From the NCBI GenBank assembly GCA_963969395.1, contig OZ017798.1, positions 19,956,173 through 20,020,172 of the forward strand: a stretch of DNA of 64,000 nucleotides. Reading direction: 5' to 3'. Under the pieces are notes generated by a model. That model saw nothing but the letters and a program-made list of their open reading frames with translations, searched no databases and was not told the DNA's origin. How positions within the stretch are numbered: position 1 is the stretch's first letter; each line of letters opens with the position of its first letter. The DNA is from Pseudoscleropodium purum (lineage: Eukaryota > Streptophyta > Bryopsida > Hypnales > Brachytheciaceae). This document shows positions 1-13,030 of the stretch, in pieces. Both the position numbers and the translations under genes were made by a program.

Positions 1-379
1 GACTTTGTTGAATGACTTGCATGGATGAAAAAATGTTGGTATCAATCCATTTGGATGGACATTTTCTTTTCTTGTATATAGTTAGGATTTGGAATGTGTG
101 CTAAGCATCTACACTTAGTATTTTAGTATATTTCTAGGTGCTCTTTTGTTGAACTGTGGTGTTTGTCACTATTAGGATTGTTGTGAGTGGAATTTACTTG
201 ATAGTGATTCCGGTTGGCACAAGCTTTGGAATTGTGGTGCTTGTTGTAACAATCTATAAGGTCTCTTTTGGTTGGGGGAGATGCCTTCTATGTTAAGGTT
301 CCACTCTCCATACTTCTAGGATTAGGATTTATGGCATCCAACATTTTCGCCTTACATGTTGGCATCCAACATTTTGTGC
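1..379. other. Left edge, no gene supported
   Basis: Open sequence in one + frame (268-501) runs into the decayed gene downstream, but its first part does not look like protein. The only structure seen is an imperfect direct repeat of a 15-base word, ggcatccaacatttt, at about 332-346 and 361-375. Confidence 0.3.
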
Positions 380-3375
380 TTTTGTTTCTCATTGCATGTG
401 TAATAGTAGCACCAAAAGAGCAGCACATCAAGCTATGGAAATTGGAAGACAAGGGGACGTATCTTGAGTTTTTTGGAAAGTTGAAAGTAGGGGATGGATA
501 ATCATATGCATCACTGAGGGAGCGGCTAGAGTTTGTGAATGTCTTGGACTAGCCATTTGAAGCTTAGGATGCAGAAGATGACTTTCGAATTCAAAAAAAA
601 TTGAAGCTCTAATTGACATTCTTGAAGACGTGCATGAAATACCCTTAGATTGTATAAGTTTGCAACCAAGAAACAAAGAGTAGAGGTAGAAATGCCCTTT
701 GATCCTTTGGCTTATGCAAGCTGTAGACTTCACTGCCAACCAAATTCTACTATTGAAATTTCCAATAAGCCTCCGAGGTCTTTTAGGGTTGGCAATGATG
801 TTGATGGTAGTAAAGAAAGTGGTGTATGCTAGAAATCAACAATTATCTCAAAAGATGTCATAGAGCGGTACCTAAGGCAAAGTGAATGAATAAAGAAGGA
901 GTTGAAAGATGTATCTTTAGAAGACAATGAGAAGATTCTAAAATTGAAGGATCAAGACGGTGTAGGAATTGTGAAGGTGTGGCAAGCCAAGTAGGTTACC
1001 AATTCAAAATAGCGTGACTTACATTCTCGATTCAGTGGTGCATTGGAAGGGAGCAATGGAGTTATAAGTTCTAACTCAAATCTAGATGCTAATTTCTTGA
1101 AGAATTTAATGTGTTGGGGCTATCAAAATTTGCATTGTACATACAATGGATTCAAATATGCTATTAGGGGATTGCTAAGTGATTCCATCTTTGGCTCAAT
1201 TTGGTTTTGTGAACCCCATCTTGCTACATGTATGACTGTGTGTGCGGAAGTGACAAAATTAGTGGTGGATTTTGACCTTGGGAATGTGTTAGACTTTGTA
1301 CTAATGGGAAAGGGTTTGTAAGCCTCACATGTTCCATGTGCATTTAGATACCCCAACAGAATGATTTCAAGAAAAGGATGGTAAAAGAAGACCATGCAAT
1401 CAAAAGGAGAGGCACTAGAATAATTGCTAGTGGTCGGAAAGTGGATTACGTGATAGTTCTTGAGCTTGTTCATTATAGTAGGGACATGAAGAAGAAGTTG
1501 AAATTTGAAAAACTAAGCCATTTGTTGGCTAAAGCTAGGATAATTTAGTTGAAGTAAAGTGACCAACTTTGAAGGAGATGGCAAAGCAATCATTTTCTGA
1601 ATACATTTTGCTTAAGTTTTGCAATAATATCTTTAAATGCCCATTGTACTAGTGCATTCCGTGGCAAACTTGCATTGTGGGACTTCATCAATGATGTGGT
1701 CCAAAATCTAACTCATGACAATAAGGGAAATTGGTACTTTGACAATACCAAATGCTTTGCTTAGGTGATGAAGGTATACAAGGATAAAAGAATGTGTGAT
1801 GTGCTTATTTTGAATTACTTAGGACCTAATTTAGCATTGTAAAAAGGGATTATAAAAATGGGGTTCAATTCCTACTAGGGGAATAGTCTAATTTTTTGTG
1901 TGTTTAAGGTTGAAATTTATAAGAAGGCAAAATTAGTGTTTAGTATTACAAGACCAGTTCTTGTAATCTTTGTTGAGGACAAAACCAATGTACACAGGCA
2001 AGTTGCCTATAAAATCTAAGTGGGACACTCTAGTAAGGTTTTATGGTCCAATTGCAAATCATGCTTGTATTTTCAGTTTTAAGCCTCTTATAGGATTTGG
2101 AGAGGCAGGGTACAACATGATTTCTGACTCTTTCAAAAACAACATGGGGGGTATTTGTTAGAGTCATCTTTGTGAATCCAATGCATTATAAACTTCTTTG
2201 GTTCATACTCATTGCATGTTGCACATGTAATTCAATTGATTCAACTTGGGTTAGGAGGCAATGGAAAATTATAGATGTTTTATAAGCTAAGGATTGTTTA
2301 TCAATGATGGGCCCTATTGTGGGACATTTTAGCAATGGTGACTCATACAAAAGATTATTGATGTTATAAGATTATAGAAATTTGATTGGTCCTTGTCCAA
2401 GTGTTGGTTGGGAGGGTTGGAATCTTACTTTTTCATTTGATGAGACAGAGAATGCTTGCGGCTTACATGACCAAGATTATATTCACAATATAAAAAATTT
2501 AATCAATCCTCTTCTTTCTATAGTACGTGTCTTGCAGCTAGGTAGTGATGTGTACACACTTGAACATCTAGGATTTGTATATAATTGGTTTAGAGCACAC
2601 TAGCATGGGCTTAGTTAAGAAAATGTAAACTACAAGGATAGACAAAATTGGGCTTTAGTCCCATGAATCTATCAAGTGAAAGTCCACTAGTATTTGAAAC
2701 TATTACAAAAGTCCCAATATGTCAATAGAAAACAATGCTTAGGTACTAAGACATACCTACATATTTGTGCCAAGTATATAGACACAATTTGTTTGCCCTT
2801 TGTTTAGTTGAAAGCTAGAATTGTGTTGGCTTCCAAAATTAGTTTTTTCTTTCATTTATGATGATTGTAGCTTAAGCATAGTATTCATAGGGTTTGGGGG
2901 AATTCCAAACAAATTGTTGAAGCTCACTATTTTGTAAGCAAGCAATGCTTCAAAGATATTTAATTGTCTTATAGTTTTGTTGTAATATTAATTTTCCATT
3001 TCAAGGATTTGTATGCACACTTCCCTGTGCCATTGCACTTGACAAGTAGTGATTTTTGCAAATATTTTTTCCAAAAATTGGTAGGATGAGTGGGGCGGAA
3101 CGGGCATATGATTTTTACAAACTTGTGAACACGGCAAATACTCTAAACCAACTGTTTGCCATTGCGTACGGTAAAAATGGCTTGAAATATAATAAGATCC
3201 ACAAAAAAATGGACAATATTTAGACAAAATTGTATCCATTAATGGATGGTGAAACTCCATGTAACCTAGGTGACTACATCATGATTAGTTCAAATGCAAA
3301 GGTTGTTGATGCCTTATATGAAAGGTTTTTCTTGGTGTAGGGTACTTTAAGAGGGGGTGAATATGGCCCCTACTA
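380..3375 (+). pseudogene. Decayed coding region of a large unrecognised protein
   Basis: The + strand carries a long run of protein-like sequence that switches frame at about 640, 1360, 1560, 1650, 1990, 2150 and 3080. It is broken by many TAG, TAA and TGA codons, for example TAA at 499-501 and TAG at 550-552. Readable segments include SYASLRERLEF (from 502), a block rich in YAIRGLLSD and ASHVPCAFRYPN (about 1160-1350), KWDTLVRFYGPIANHA (about 2018-2065), ACGLHDQDYIHN (about 2450-2490) and ERAYDFYKLVNTANTLNQL (about 3098-3155). The G-rich, C-poor strand and consistent reading direction support one ancestral gene of at least 3 kb. No start, polyA signal or known domain is visible. I have a vague impression that similar large predicted proteins occur in other land-plant genomes, possibly as a multicopy element, but I cannot name the family. 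It is certainly non-functional. Confidence 0.6.
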
Positions 3376-5020
3376 TACATATAACACCTCCTAATTAGTA
3401 TTCCAATTAGCATATTGGAGGGTGTAGATTAGGGGTCTTGGTGGATTGGGAAAGTGCCAAAGATGCACCGTAAATTTTGCACACAATGGGGTTTGCTCAA
3501 ATATCCAATGGATTTGATAAACTGCATGGCTATAGCAAAAAAAAACACTTCAATTGCATGTCCTATCGAAGTGCTCCTGCAATATTTCAGTAAGACAATA
3601 TGTTTGAATAAATATAAATATGACCATAGTGACATCCAAGTGGATTGACATTGAATTTATAATAACTATTGTAATACTCTTTTTCAATCTAGTAAATTCT
3701 ATTTACACAACAAATCCCAAAGATGTAGATGTGCCTAACAAATTTGTAGCAAATTCTAAGTGAGTTTAGTCATGTTTGCAACAATTTCAATATGGATAGT
3801 TTCTTATTTGAGTGTCAGAGTGTGTTTTGTGTTTTGCAGTTTCCATATTTTCCAAGGCAAGAATATTTTTTCATGTATAGAATTATAGATAATTTCCTTT
3901 CTAATTTTCTTTTGGCAAGCATTGTACAAATATATCATGTTGCTAGTATTTTAATACAATTTCAATTAAGGTGTAGGATTTGGAGTGGATAAATTACGGA
4001 GACAAAACTCCAAAATCCAAGAACTTCTAAGCACATATAATAATCCAAAACACAACTAAGACCTCCAAAATCCAAAAAATTTGAATTCTTAAAGTGTTTG
4101 AACCAAGCAACTATTAATCTCTTAACTTCTCTACCAAAATTTCAAACTCCAAATTCCAATGAATTCTCAAAGTATGTTCAAACTAAAAAAATATAGTTAC
4201 TTAGCCTAGCAATCAAGATTTCAAACTCCAATTCCAAAGAAACTGAATTTAATTCTCAACATATCTTGTAATCAAAAGCAATCACTTTGCCACTTAACTA
4301 AGAATTCATCTTTGGAAGGAATTGAAGATTGTAGAAAAGTGTGCTTGCTTTATAGTCTAGGAAAACAATCTACAGTATCAATGAGTATGGAATAAACTAA
4401 ATTTCTCCACTTGAACAATGTGCAACGCAATTCTTGACACTTTTTGGAACATCAACTTCAAAGCCTTGCATCTTTGGCATTCAGTTTCCAAATTCAGTAA
4501 AACTTGTTAGGAACTACACACAATTTATTCTTTTAGTTTGTGTGGCACATGTCTAGTATTTTCTAATATCAAGTAGTTTACAGTTGTTTTCATTTTCATT
4601 TTTTTGGTGCCTTAAAGTAGTTTATGATTTTTTGGCTTCCCTATTTTTTCCATGACATTCCTTTTTGGTCTTTAATCTTGAAGTAAGGGTATTAAAAAAT
4701 GCCCATCCTTTACAAATTTAAAGTTATCGTATAGGAGCCTAAAATACTATAAATTCCAAAATTAGGTAATAATAGGTACCATTTAATTGATCCTAGACAT
4801 CTAAATACACCCCACTCCCCCCCCCAAAAAAAACAAAAACTCTAGCCACATGTGATATCCAAACACCCACATAGAATGACCTCACCCACCCTGGACTTCA
4901 CTTGTTAGTCACTTGTTGGAGGCATCTTTGGAGTGGATAGTGAGGAGAGGTACCCACTATCCACCCAAAATGACTCCATTTTGGGGCTCATTTTTGGGTT
5001 CTTAAGATTTTAAAATTTTC
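3376..5020. other. AT-rich sequence without a gene
   Basis: No coding-like frame of useful length and no terminal repeats were found. A C-run followed by an A-run lies at about 4808-4838. Short repeated phrases such as 'ttccaaatt/caaactccaaattccaa' between about 4000 and 4260 suggest an old repeat that I could not delimit. Confidence 0.3.
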
Positions 5021-5027
5021 ATTGGCA

Positions 5028-5385
5028 ACCCCCCTCCCCCCTCTTGTAATTTTCAGAAATCAATATAGTAACAATCAATATGGGATAATTCCTCCCATAT
5101 CCGTATCCGGTACTATATTCATATCTAGTATCCATATTCAGTATTCATCTTGTATCTATATCCGGTATGTATTCGTATCTAGTACTTATATTCAATATTC
5201 ATCCCGTATCCGTATCTGATACTGTATATGCATTTGGTATTCATTTCATATTTGGACAGCTCAGATTAAATTTCACAAGATCAATGGCTTGTGATTTTTT
5301 AAGAAATCAACGGCAATTTCAAGAGTAAGCATTTAAAAAGAAATCAATAGTTTATAAATTTTTTGAGAGAGGAAGGGGGCAACTA
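5028..5385 (-). repeat. Family D repeat, inverted arm of copy D1
   Basis: This is a reverse-orientation copy of the sequence at 5655-5955. The C-rich start (about 5028-5045) is the complement of the G-rich tract at 5938-5965. The GTATCC-type minisatellite (about 5095-5250) is the complement of the GAATACGG-type one at 5800-5890. The end near 5385 matches the complement of 'cattagtt' near 5655. The two arms therefore form an imperfect inverted pair with a spacer of about 270 bp. Confidence 0.65.
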
Positions 5386-5619
5386 ATGCAAACCAAGGGG
5401 GAGCCATCTTTTGAGAGGATAGTCAAGTCAAGTGATAGGGCCAACATTTCTTGTCCCTTGTTATTTGTCACACATTCTCATTTATAAGTCACATAGAGCT
5501 ATTATCCTTTGAGTACCATTACTGTAGTAGGTTCTTGTTTTTGTGAAAAGAAGTCTCGCCGTATACTTTGTGAATTTTTATTAGTCATATAGTTGTTAAA
5601 TTTGAAAAAAATTGGAGAA

Positions 5620-6098
5620 CTAACTATACACTGAAACTCGCCTGCCACCCCAATTTTCCATTAGTTCCTCCCTTCTTCTTTCAAAAAATTTGTGAGCCAT
5701 TGATTTTTTTGAAAAAAAATGCTTACCCTCAAAATTGACGTTGATTTCTCAAAAAATCACAAGATGTTTATCTTGTGAAAATTAATCTGAGCTGTTCAAA
5801 TACAAATACTCAATACAAATATGGGTATGGGTACTAGATATGAATACTAAATACGTGCACTGAATATAGATACAATATTGGATACAGGATCAATTGTCCC
5901 ATATTGTTTGTCAAGAACTTTGATTCTGAAGATTACAAGAGGGGGTAGGGGGTGAGGGGGGGTGAGATAAAAAAATTTAAATCAAATTCTAAATGATAGG
6001 TGGGGGTGAGTGGGGGTGGTAAAATAAAAATTGAGGGGGGGAGTGCATAGTGACACAAAAGTGTCACTATACACCTTGAGTGCCTAATAACTACATAC
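5620..6098 (+). repeat. Family D repeat, forward arm of copy D1
   Basis: It is nearly identical over its length to 18370-18915: same start (ctatacact), same 'aaaattgacgttgatttctc', same degenerate 12-bp minisatellite, same G-rich stretch and same end (taataactaca). It carries G-runs of 5, 5 and 7 at 5941-5963 and further G5 runs at about 6000-6020. The nature of the mobile unit is unknown. No coding capacity is visible. Confidence 0.75.
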
Positions 6099-6489
6099 TA
6101 TACTACTCATGATTGAACTAACTGATTGGGAGTTTGTTTTAGTAGGAAAGTCATGAAGTAAGCAAATAAGGAGAAAGGAAGGGGGCTAGGCCCACATCCA
6201 CAGCTTGATTTGTGAGTTGCCAAGAAATACAAATTCCAATAGGCTTACTTCATGTTGTAGAAAATATGTTCTAAAATATTACATACAAAAACATTTTTTT
6301 GGTCACAAGTGCTTGTAAGAGAGTGTAACACTTGTGAATCTTTGCACAAATGATCTTTGTACTCCAAGCTCAAGTGTAATTTAACCATTTTGAATAATAT
6401 AGATATATACAAAGTTATTTATAGACCATGTGAAAAATATATGTACTAATATAAAACAATGTGGACTCAAATAGTTTTGTATTGACTCT

Positions 6490-7035
6490 TAAAATTCCAA
6501 GAAATCCCTTGGGGAACCTTTGAAGGTTCAAGTAGATACCTATGGTCTTAAATTTCAACAAAAAATTTTGAAACTTTTTTTCAAAATAGTAAAATTGATT
6601 AGTTTTGGGGGATTATCATTTTAATTTCATTTAGTGCCCTAGAGCAAAAGTTATGATACAATAAGCCCAAAACAAGTCAGGATGAATAGGAAAAAAAAAT
6701 TTGAAATAATTTTCATTTTTAACTTATATATCATATTTTTTTTTGTAGAAAGAATCGATTCATTTCATTTGAATAAGTGATATGAAAGTTATGAAGTTTC
6801 TTGTTTTGCAAGCAATTTTGGAAAATTCTTGAGAAAATAATATATTGGATGCGTTTATGAATTTTATTTTATCAATTTAAAAGAAATGCACATAGTTAAG
6901 TTTGTTATCTAGAATCATTTCTGTGTTGAGATTAGCGTATCTTAATTCCATCTTAGAATTATCCACAATTTAGTTTTTCTTTCTATCTTATACACTGTGA
7001 TTTAACAATTTTTTAAAGAATGAGAATCATAAGGG
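6490..7035 (+). repeat. Family B element, 5' fragment (B4)
   Basis: This matches the first half of the family B element at 44433 onward. It shares the stretch around 'aatagtaaaattgatt', the segment 'gcaaaagttatg' and the phrase leading to 'ttaacaattttttaa'. It starts near a degenerate terminus (gaacctttgaaggttc, about 6515) and stops near 7035, so the right half is missing. Confidence 0.5.
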
Positions 7036-10000
7036 GATGAAATTTTTTTCATCCCCTAAGAACTCAATTCTTCATCATAAAAAAATTAATTTAATATTGG
7101 TGGTACAAAAATTTTAAGATAAGAGGATTCAACTCCATGTAATCTAGTTAGGCTAGGAGAAAAAAAACTCATTTTTCTTCACATTCAATGCTTATATCTT
7201 CTGATCGTTATAGTCAAAGTTTCTAAAAATTCTTCCAAACATTCTAATACAAGTCTAGTGTATAATCCTTTTAATGGATATGTAAAAGAAAATAATGCTT
7301 GAATTTTTTGCTGTTTGCATTTTTGAATGTTTTTTGACAAAAAAATGCCCTTGGCACTTTAGTGGATAAAAATATCATTTGGTTTTGAAGCAATTTGTAT
7401 TTGCCTTAAACTCAAATCCAATACTAAACCATTTTAGCCTATGGTAGATTTGTTCTAGTGATTTCAAGCAAAGAAAAGAGAGATGGGCACTATAAAATCA
7501 CTTTTTAATATATTAGCTTCACATGACTAACTTTTGCTAATTTGGAAACACTGCCAAGAAAACATGTTTTCTTTACTAGATTTTGTGATTGTGTGAGATT
7601 ATGGCAAACAAGGTTGAGTAAAAACTTATGTAGTCACAATGGACAAATCACTCAAGGCATAGGGCATCCTTTTTGTCATATTAGACACTTTTTGTTTCCA
7701 ATAGGTTTCAAGACCTTAGTTTTAGAAATTGTTCAACTAAAAGAATTTGAAATTTATCTTTTAGAAAAAAATTTCAAATGTACACTAATAGAAAAATCAA
7801 TTGAAATGAAAAAAAGAGTTTGAAACTTATATTTATATAATATTTTGACAATTGAATAGATTCTACTATATACTATCAAAACTAAAACCTCCTACTCAAT
7901 GAAAATAATTTAAATTGAAGAAAATCCTAAATTCATCAAAAATTGTTGCATCTATGATACATAAATCTTCACTATACAATTTGAAATACCTATGAATCTA
8001 AAAAACCTATCTAAATCTACATAAAAACCCTATATGTGCTCCCTACTTGTACATCCACATTCCAATATCTACATCTAAAGAAAGATGAAGAAAACCAATC
8101 AATTTCTAAATTCATCCAATAATACCACATTTAATTAGCAAATGCAAAAAATTCTTTGAAACAAATTGAAATTAACATTGCAATTTTGATAATATAATTT
8201 CAGCATGCTCTATAAAATCAATCTAATATGATTCAAATTTTTTTGAATTCAAAGAAAGTTGGTAACAATTTACAATAAAGTCTTCCACATTTGCAAGCTA
8301 TTGTTATATACTCAAATTACTTGCAATGGTGACTTTACATGAAAATACCTATACTTTTTTCCCAATAGGAGTCTTGATTTAGTGATGAAATTATGCACAA
8401 CTAGAATACAACTAAAACCTTGCAAAGTGAAGGCTAGAAGCAAATTTGCACTATTTAAAGCAATATCACTTGTGTTTTTAGAATCTTAAAGCCTAAACCA
8501 AGCTAAAATGATAGTGAGATCTTTAAATTGCAAACACACCTAAGCCTTGATCAATGTTTTTGATTTTGATTGGAAATCAAAATTTTGCATATTGATATGT
8601 ACATGATACATGTAATAAACTTAGAAACATAAAGGGAGGTCCAAAATTAGAACTAATCAACATCAATTACAAAGGCAACATAAAAAAAATCAATGTAAAG
8701 AATATACGACGAATGTTAAAGAATTAAAAAAAATTATAGAGTCTTGAAAGAGAACATTAGTTTAGGTACACATAGAAAAAATGGCACAAGGAGAAGGTGG
8801 AAAGCAAAAGAGAATTGATGGCCTTAATTGCAACAAACCCTACTAAAATCCAAAGAGGCAATGCCAAAGTTTGAGGATTTTCAATGAATGTTAGAATTAT
8901 AATGTATGCTTGATGACTACTTTCAGTAATGGCTCTGTTGATTGTCAATATGCAATCAAATTTGCAACTTTTTAATCATTATATTGACATAGTAATGTAC
9001 CTACCTTAAATAGGCATTTTGAAATTCAAACTATATATAATCATCCCTCTAATATACATAGAATGAGATCATGAATTTAAGTTTGAGAGTTATAATCTAT
9101 ATACTAAATTGTTGAACTTATAAAATATTTTAATTGGAAAATGTGAGTGCTGAAACCCCTCTATTAAACAATTGCATATTACAAATGGTATGATATTTTA
9201 ATCTTTGTTGATTTTTGTTACATTATGGGTCGCAATTCTATCTACTTATGAAATTTGAATGAAAAATCTAAGTGTATTTTAGATGGGATTTTTTTCCAAA
9301 TTTAAAAATAATCCCTAAAGCATTTAAGGATAGATTAAATGTCAAACTATCTCAATGCAAAAATTCAAAAATTCACCTTAAAGGAAGACTTTAAAGACAA
9401 CTTTCCAAAACATGTTGTGAATCAAGATCCATAAATCACATTTATTTTGTTAGATTTACCAAAGTTTATTAATGAAATTTGAAATTTAAAAATTCAAAAA
9501 AATTCTTGTAAGAGTGATTGAGGATTGACCATGGGTGATTTTACAAAGAATTTTTTCAAAGATTTAGAATTTCAAGTTCTAATTATGAAGATTTCATAGT
9601 TAAATTTTTATTTGATTCATTCTTGAAGGGCTTCTTTCTAACAAGAAAAAAATAATAATTGAATTGAAAAATGTTTAAATGCTCTTCAAAGTACAAAATA
9701 TGTTTTGAGAATTTTCTTAAAGATCTTTACCATAGGAATAATAAAAAAAATTAACCATACAAAAAAACCATGAGCATTTGAATGATGTAGAAAACAAAAT
9801 TTTAAAAGTTTAGGCTTATAAGACATGTTTTCATTCAATTTTTGGTCAAAATTTGAATGATAGGTCCTTAGGGGCTTAAAAATAAATTGCAATTGATATA
9901 TAAATAAATTGCTTTGGAGTCACAAAAGCAAATATTCAAACATAATTTGGTATTTAGTTTAAACTAAAAATGAAGCCAAATACTTTAAATTGTTTCTACA

Positions 10001-10890
10001 TCATTTTGAAATTTTCAAAAATGCAAAATTCAAGGAATTCTTTTAATTGCAAAATGTATAAGGCGAGAATCAAAACTTCACAATATTATATTTTCAAAAC
10101 TTCACTTTAAATAGCAAGCAAATTGTCAATGGGCTCAAATTTTTTTAATTATTTCCAATCGCCTCTAGTTGGTTTAAATATTAAAAATTTATTAATATTG
10201 ATTATATATACACCCCTCACTTGCCCTTATAGTTTTGAGAGGGTGGAATTCCATACAATTTGTATGGATTAATCAAAATGGCATCCATATCCATATGACA
10301 TATCTGTGTATATACATATTTTGTATATGCATCCAGTGGTTGTTGATTTTTCTTAGGGGGGGAGGTGGTATTTTATTGTTTTCCATCCAACAACTCCTAG
10401 TTTTCCAATAAGAGGGGAGAAGAAATTGGAATCAATGCTAATAGCCTATTTCTAGTATATTGCTTATTTGTTGTGTTTTTTCCCCCACAAAATCATGGAT
10501 CAACAACTAAGAAAATGTTTGCATTTGCCAATCAATGGCTGCAATTTTTTCAAGAAGGAGGGGCATCACCACATGGTGCTATAATCATAGTAGATAGTCA
10601 TTAAATGTTTTATATTAAAAATGTATTATAGACTCAATTACATTCTATTATTTTTTTATTTAAAGCTTAATTTTGGATCAAATATCCCTTACAATGTAAT
10701 GTAAATTATTATTAAAACAAATTATTTCCAAATTATACTTAAATTTTTTTTAATAATGTATTGCTTCTATATAAATTATGTATTCTAAGAGATGATATAT
10801 CTTTACAAAACTTATTATTCTACATATGAAAAATATGTATAATTTTTTAGTTGATTATAAAAAGATTGAATTCAACTTGATGATGTATTT
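7036..10890. other. AT-rich sequence without a supported gene
   Basis: Several short open frames exist, for example + 7542-7823, but they have the composition expected of random AT-rich DNA. A right-end-like motif of the 0.9-kb elements (aggtccttaggggctt) lies at 9864-9879, suggesting an eroded copy to its left. At 10255-10330 a short array of 'catatcc/tatatac' words resembles the family D minisatellite. Confidence 0.3.
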
Positions 10891-10894
10891 TGAC

Positions 10895-10936
10895 TTGATA
10901 ATTGTCACTGAGGGGTTGATAATCGTCACTGAGGGC
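10895..10936 (+). repeat. Two-copy 21-bp tandem repeat
   Basis: The 21-bp unit begins ttgataat and ends cactgaggg(g/c). It occurs twice back to back, at 10895-10915 and 10916-10936. Apart from the last base, the copies differ only at a CG versus TG site inside the unit. Confidence 0.9.
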
Positions 10937-11113
10937 ATTTAAGATATAAATAGTAGACTATTTTTTTCTATTTTTTATGGCTACTTATACCTTGAATAAA
11001 ATTTCTAAAATAATTTTTTTTTTTAGGATTTAGGATTAAATGCAAATGTCTTTTTTTTGCAGTAATTGGAAAAAATTAAAACAAAGGAAAAATAATTGAC
11101 AATTATAAAAAGA

Positions 11114-11371
11114 TTAGGAATATTGAAATAGATGAAGTATTCCTAATACAAGTGGAGATTTTGGAGGGAGTTCTAACCAATAGATCTCAGACTTAAACTT
11201 CAAAGAAAATACTTGTTCCTTAGAGGGTAGCCCAAGGAATTTGTCAAAGAATTTGAAGACTGGTAAGTTCCTTCTATGGCTTTGTAAATGGTGCTTTGAA
11301 AAACAAATAAGACAACCACCACACTTGCTAATTACGGCCTCTCTCCATCCATATATTAGAAATTGAAACAA
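11114..11371 (-). CDS. Open frame, coding-like, unidentified
   Basis: An 85-codon frame, possibly starting from a non-ATG codon, has a more protein-like composition than its surroundings. It contains KCGGCLICF near residues 16-24 and a basic stretch HHLQSHRRN, then ends in hydrophobic residues. It could be one exon or a piece of a transposon protein. No homologue or domain is recognised, and there is no promoter, splice site or neighbouring exon that I can point to. It may be a chance frame. Confidence 0.15.
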   Translation of the reverse strand: MFQFLIYGWREAVISKCGGCLICFSKHHLQSHRRNLPVFKFFDKFLGLPSKEQVFSLKFKSEIYWLELPPKSPLVLGILHLFQYS

Positions 11372-13030
11372 GGATCATTATATTTAGTGCATACTAGAAG
11401 AAGGGAGGACATGTGTATTATTTTTCAAAGTGTTGTTGATTGATGCTCTTGCAATTTCAATTATCTATTGGTCCAAAGGCTCCAAGGGGCACAAACTATC
11501 CTTCAAGGGTTAAGCAAGTTCACTTTTAAATTAGACAACATGGTTTAGAAGAGAGAAAGTCCTATGCAAATCTAATTTCTAGCAAAAAAGGGCAAAATAA
11601 TTTTGAAATGAGAGATGTTAAAGAGAAGAAAAAGCTTGAAAGAGTATTTAACGACTATAATAATAGATGTCAATTACCTCCAAATTTGTCAAGAGGAAAA
11701 TATTTAAAAGAAAGGATTTGTTTTAATATCTAAGGGCTTCAAAGAAAAAATAAAACACCAAAAAATTAAAGAAACTAGAATAGTAAGGGATCTTCACCTC
11801 AAAACTAGGCATGATGGTTTTGAAGAGGGAAAGTCTTATAAGAAGCAAAACCCTCAATTTTGTAAATAGGAAGTCAATTAAAAATAATAATAAACTAGAA
11901 GATTTCCAAATAATAATAGTAATAATTGTAATATAGGCCAATTTTATAGTCTAAAATGTTCACCTCTAACATATACATCATAGTTTTGAGGGAAATAGGT
12001 CTTCTAAGAAATGAAGTTTGAAAATAATGAAAATAATATATATAATAAGAGAAATTGATAACAAAATTAAATTAGTAATTAATTGGATTTTCCATTTGTA
12101 GACTTGATTACTTATAGTCATATTAATAAAACCGGATACATTTTGATTTGAAGGGACAATACTCAACATGTCAAAATTTAATTTTAGGAGAATATTTTCA
12201 AAGGTTGTTAGTACTTATTATCTATGTTTGGTAAATGTCAAATCCTTTTTGGAGAAGGGAGTTCATGCCATGCATAGTTGAAGCCTTATAGAGTAACAAA
12301 ATTTGTACTACTTACATGACTTTATTATAAATCCCATGAATTTTGTAATTCAATTGATTCTTTATTTCTTGACACAAATGAACAAGTTCATTGTAATAAA
12401 AAGGGTATAGAACATCCTAACTAATGACTAGCCAAGGCCAAGAGTTGACGAGGATACAAGATGAATCCCACTTTAGGTATTGAGAGTATCAAAAAGAGTT
12501 GTAATGGTCCACCTAACAATATTCTACCCTTCAATGAAAGTATCTAAAATATTTTTGGGTACACTATTACTTGACAAAGTTATTTTAAACAATAAAAGGA
12601 AAGGAAAGAGGTTAACAATGTGCTATGTGATCTAGCCATAATTGACAATGCCTGATCATATTTTGGGAGGCTTGTTTTTCTTCTATCCAACTAATGCCAT
12701 TGAATATTATGTAGTTGCATTCTAACCACAATATTTACAAGACAATGGTCCAAAGCATACTCCAAACTTTGCTAATCTTTTTTAATTTTCTAGTTTTCTT
12801 TTGCTAAACATTGTTTATTTTTAGTTTAGTTATCTCCAAGGACCTTGTTCCACCTTAGAGGTCATCATCTTGAGAATGAACATTTTTACAAAGTTGTGTA
12901 AATAGGTTCAAAATAGCATAAGACCTTTGTTTTAGAATTATATATATAGCCTCTTCATATCTTTAACACTTTTAAATAACTCTAAACCTTTTTCTAAAGT
13001 CTTGTTTCCCAAATCCCTATGCTATAATTT
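11372..13030. other. AT-rich sequence without a gene
   Basis: No terminal repeats, coding-like frame or RNA gene was recognised here. Confidence 0.3.

Noticed and set aside
1855..1890. tRNA T-loop-like word ggttcaattcc
   Set aside because: No acceptor stem, D arm or anticodon arm can be formed around it, and it lies within the decayed coding region.
7542..7823. 93-codon open frame
   Set aside because: Composition follows the local AT-rich sequence, no domain or homologous pattern is seen, and there is no supporting context.
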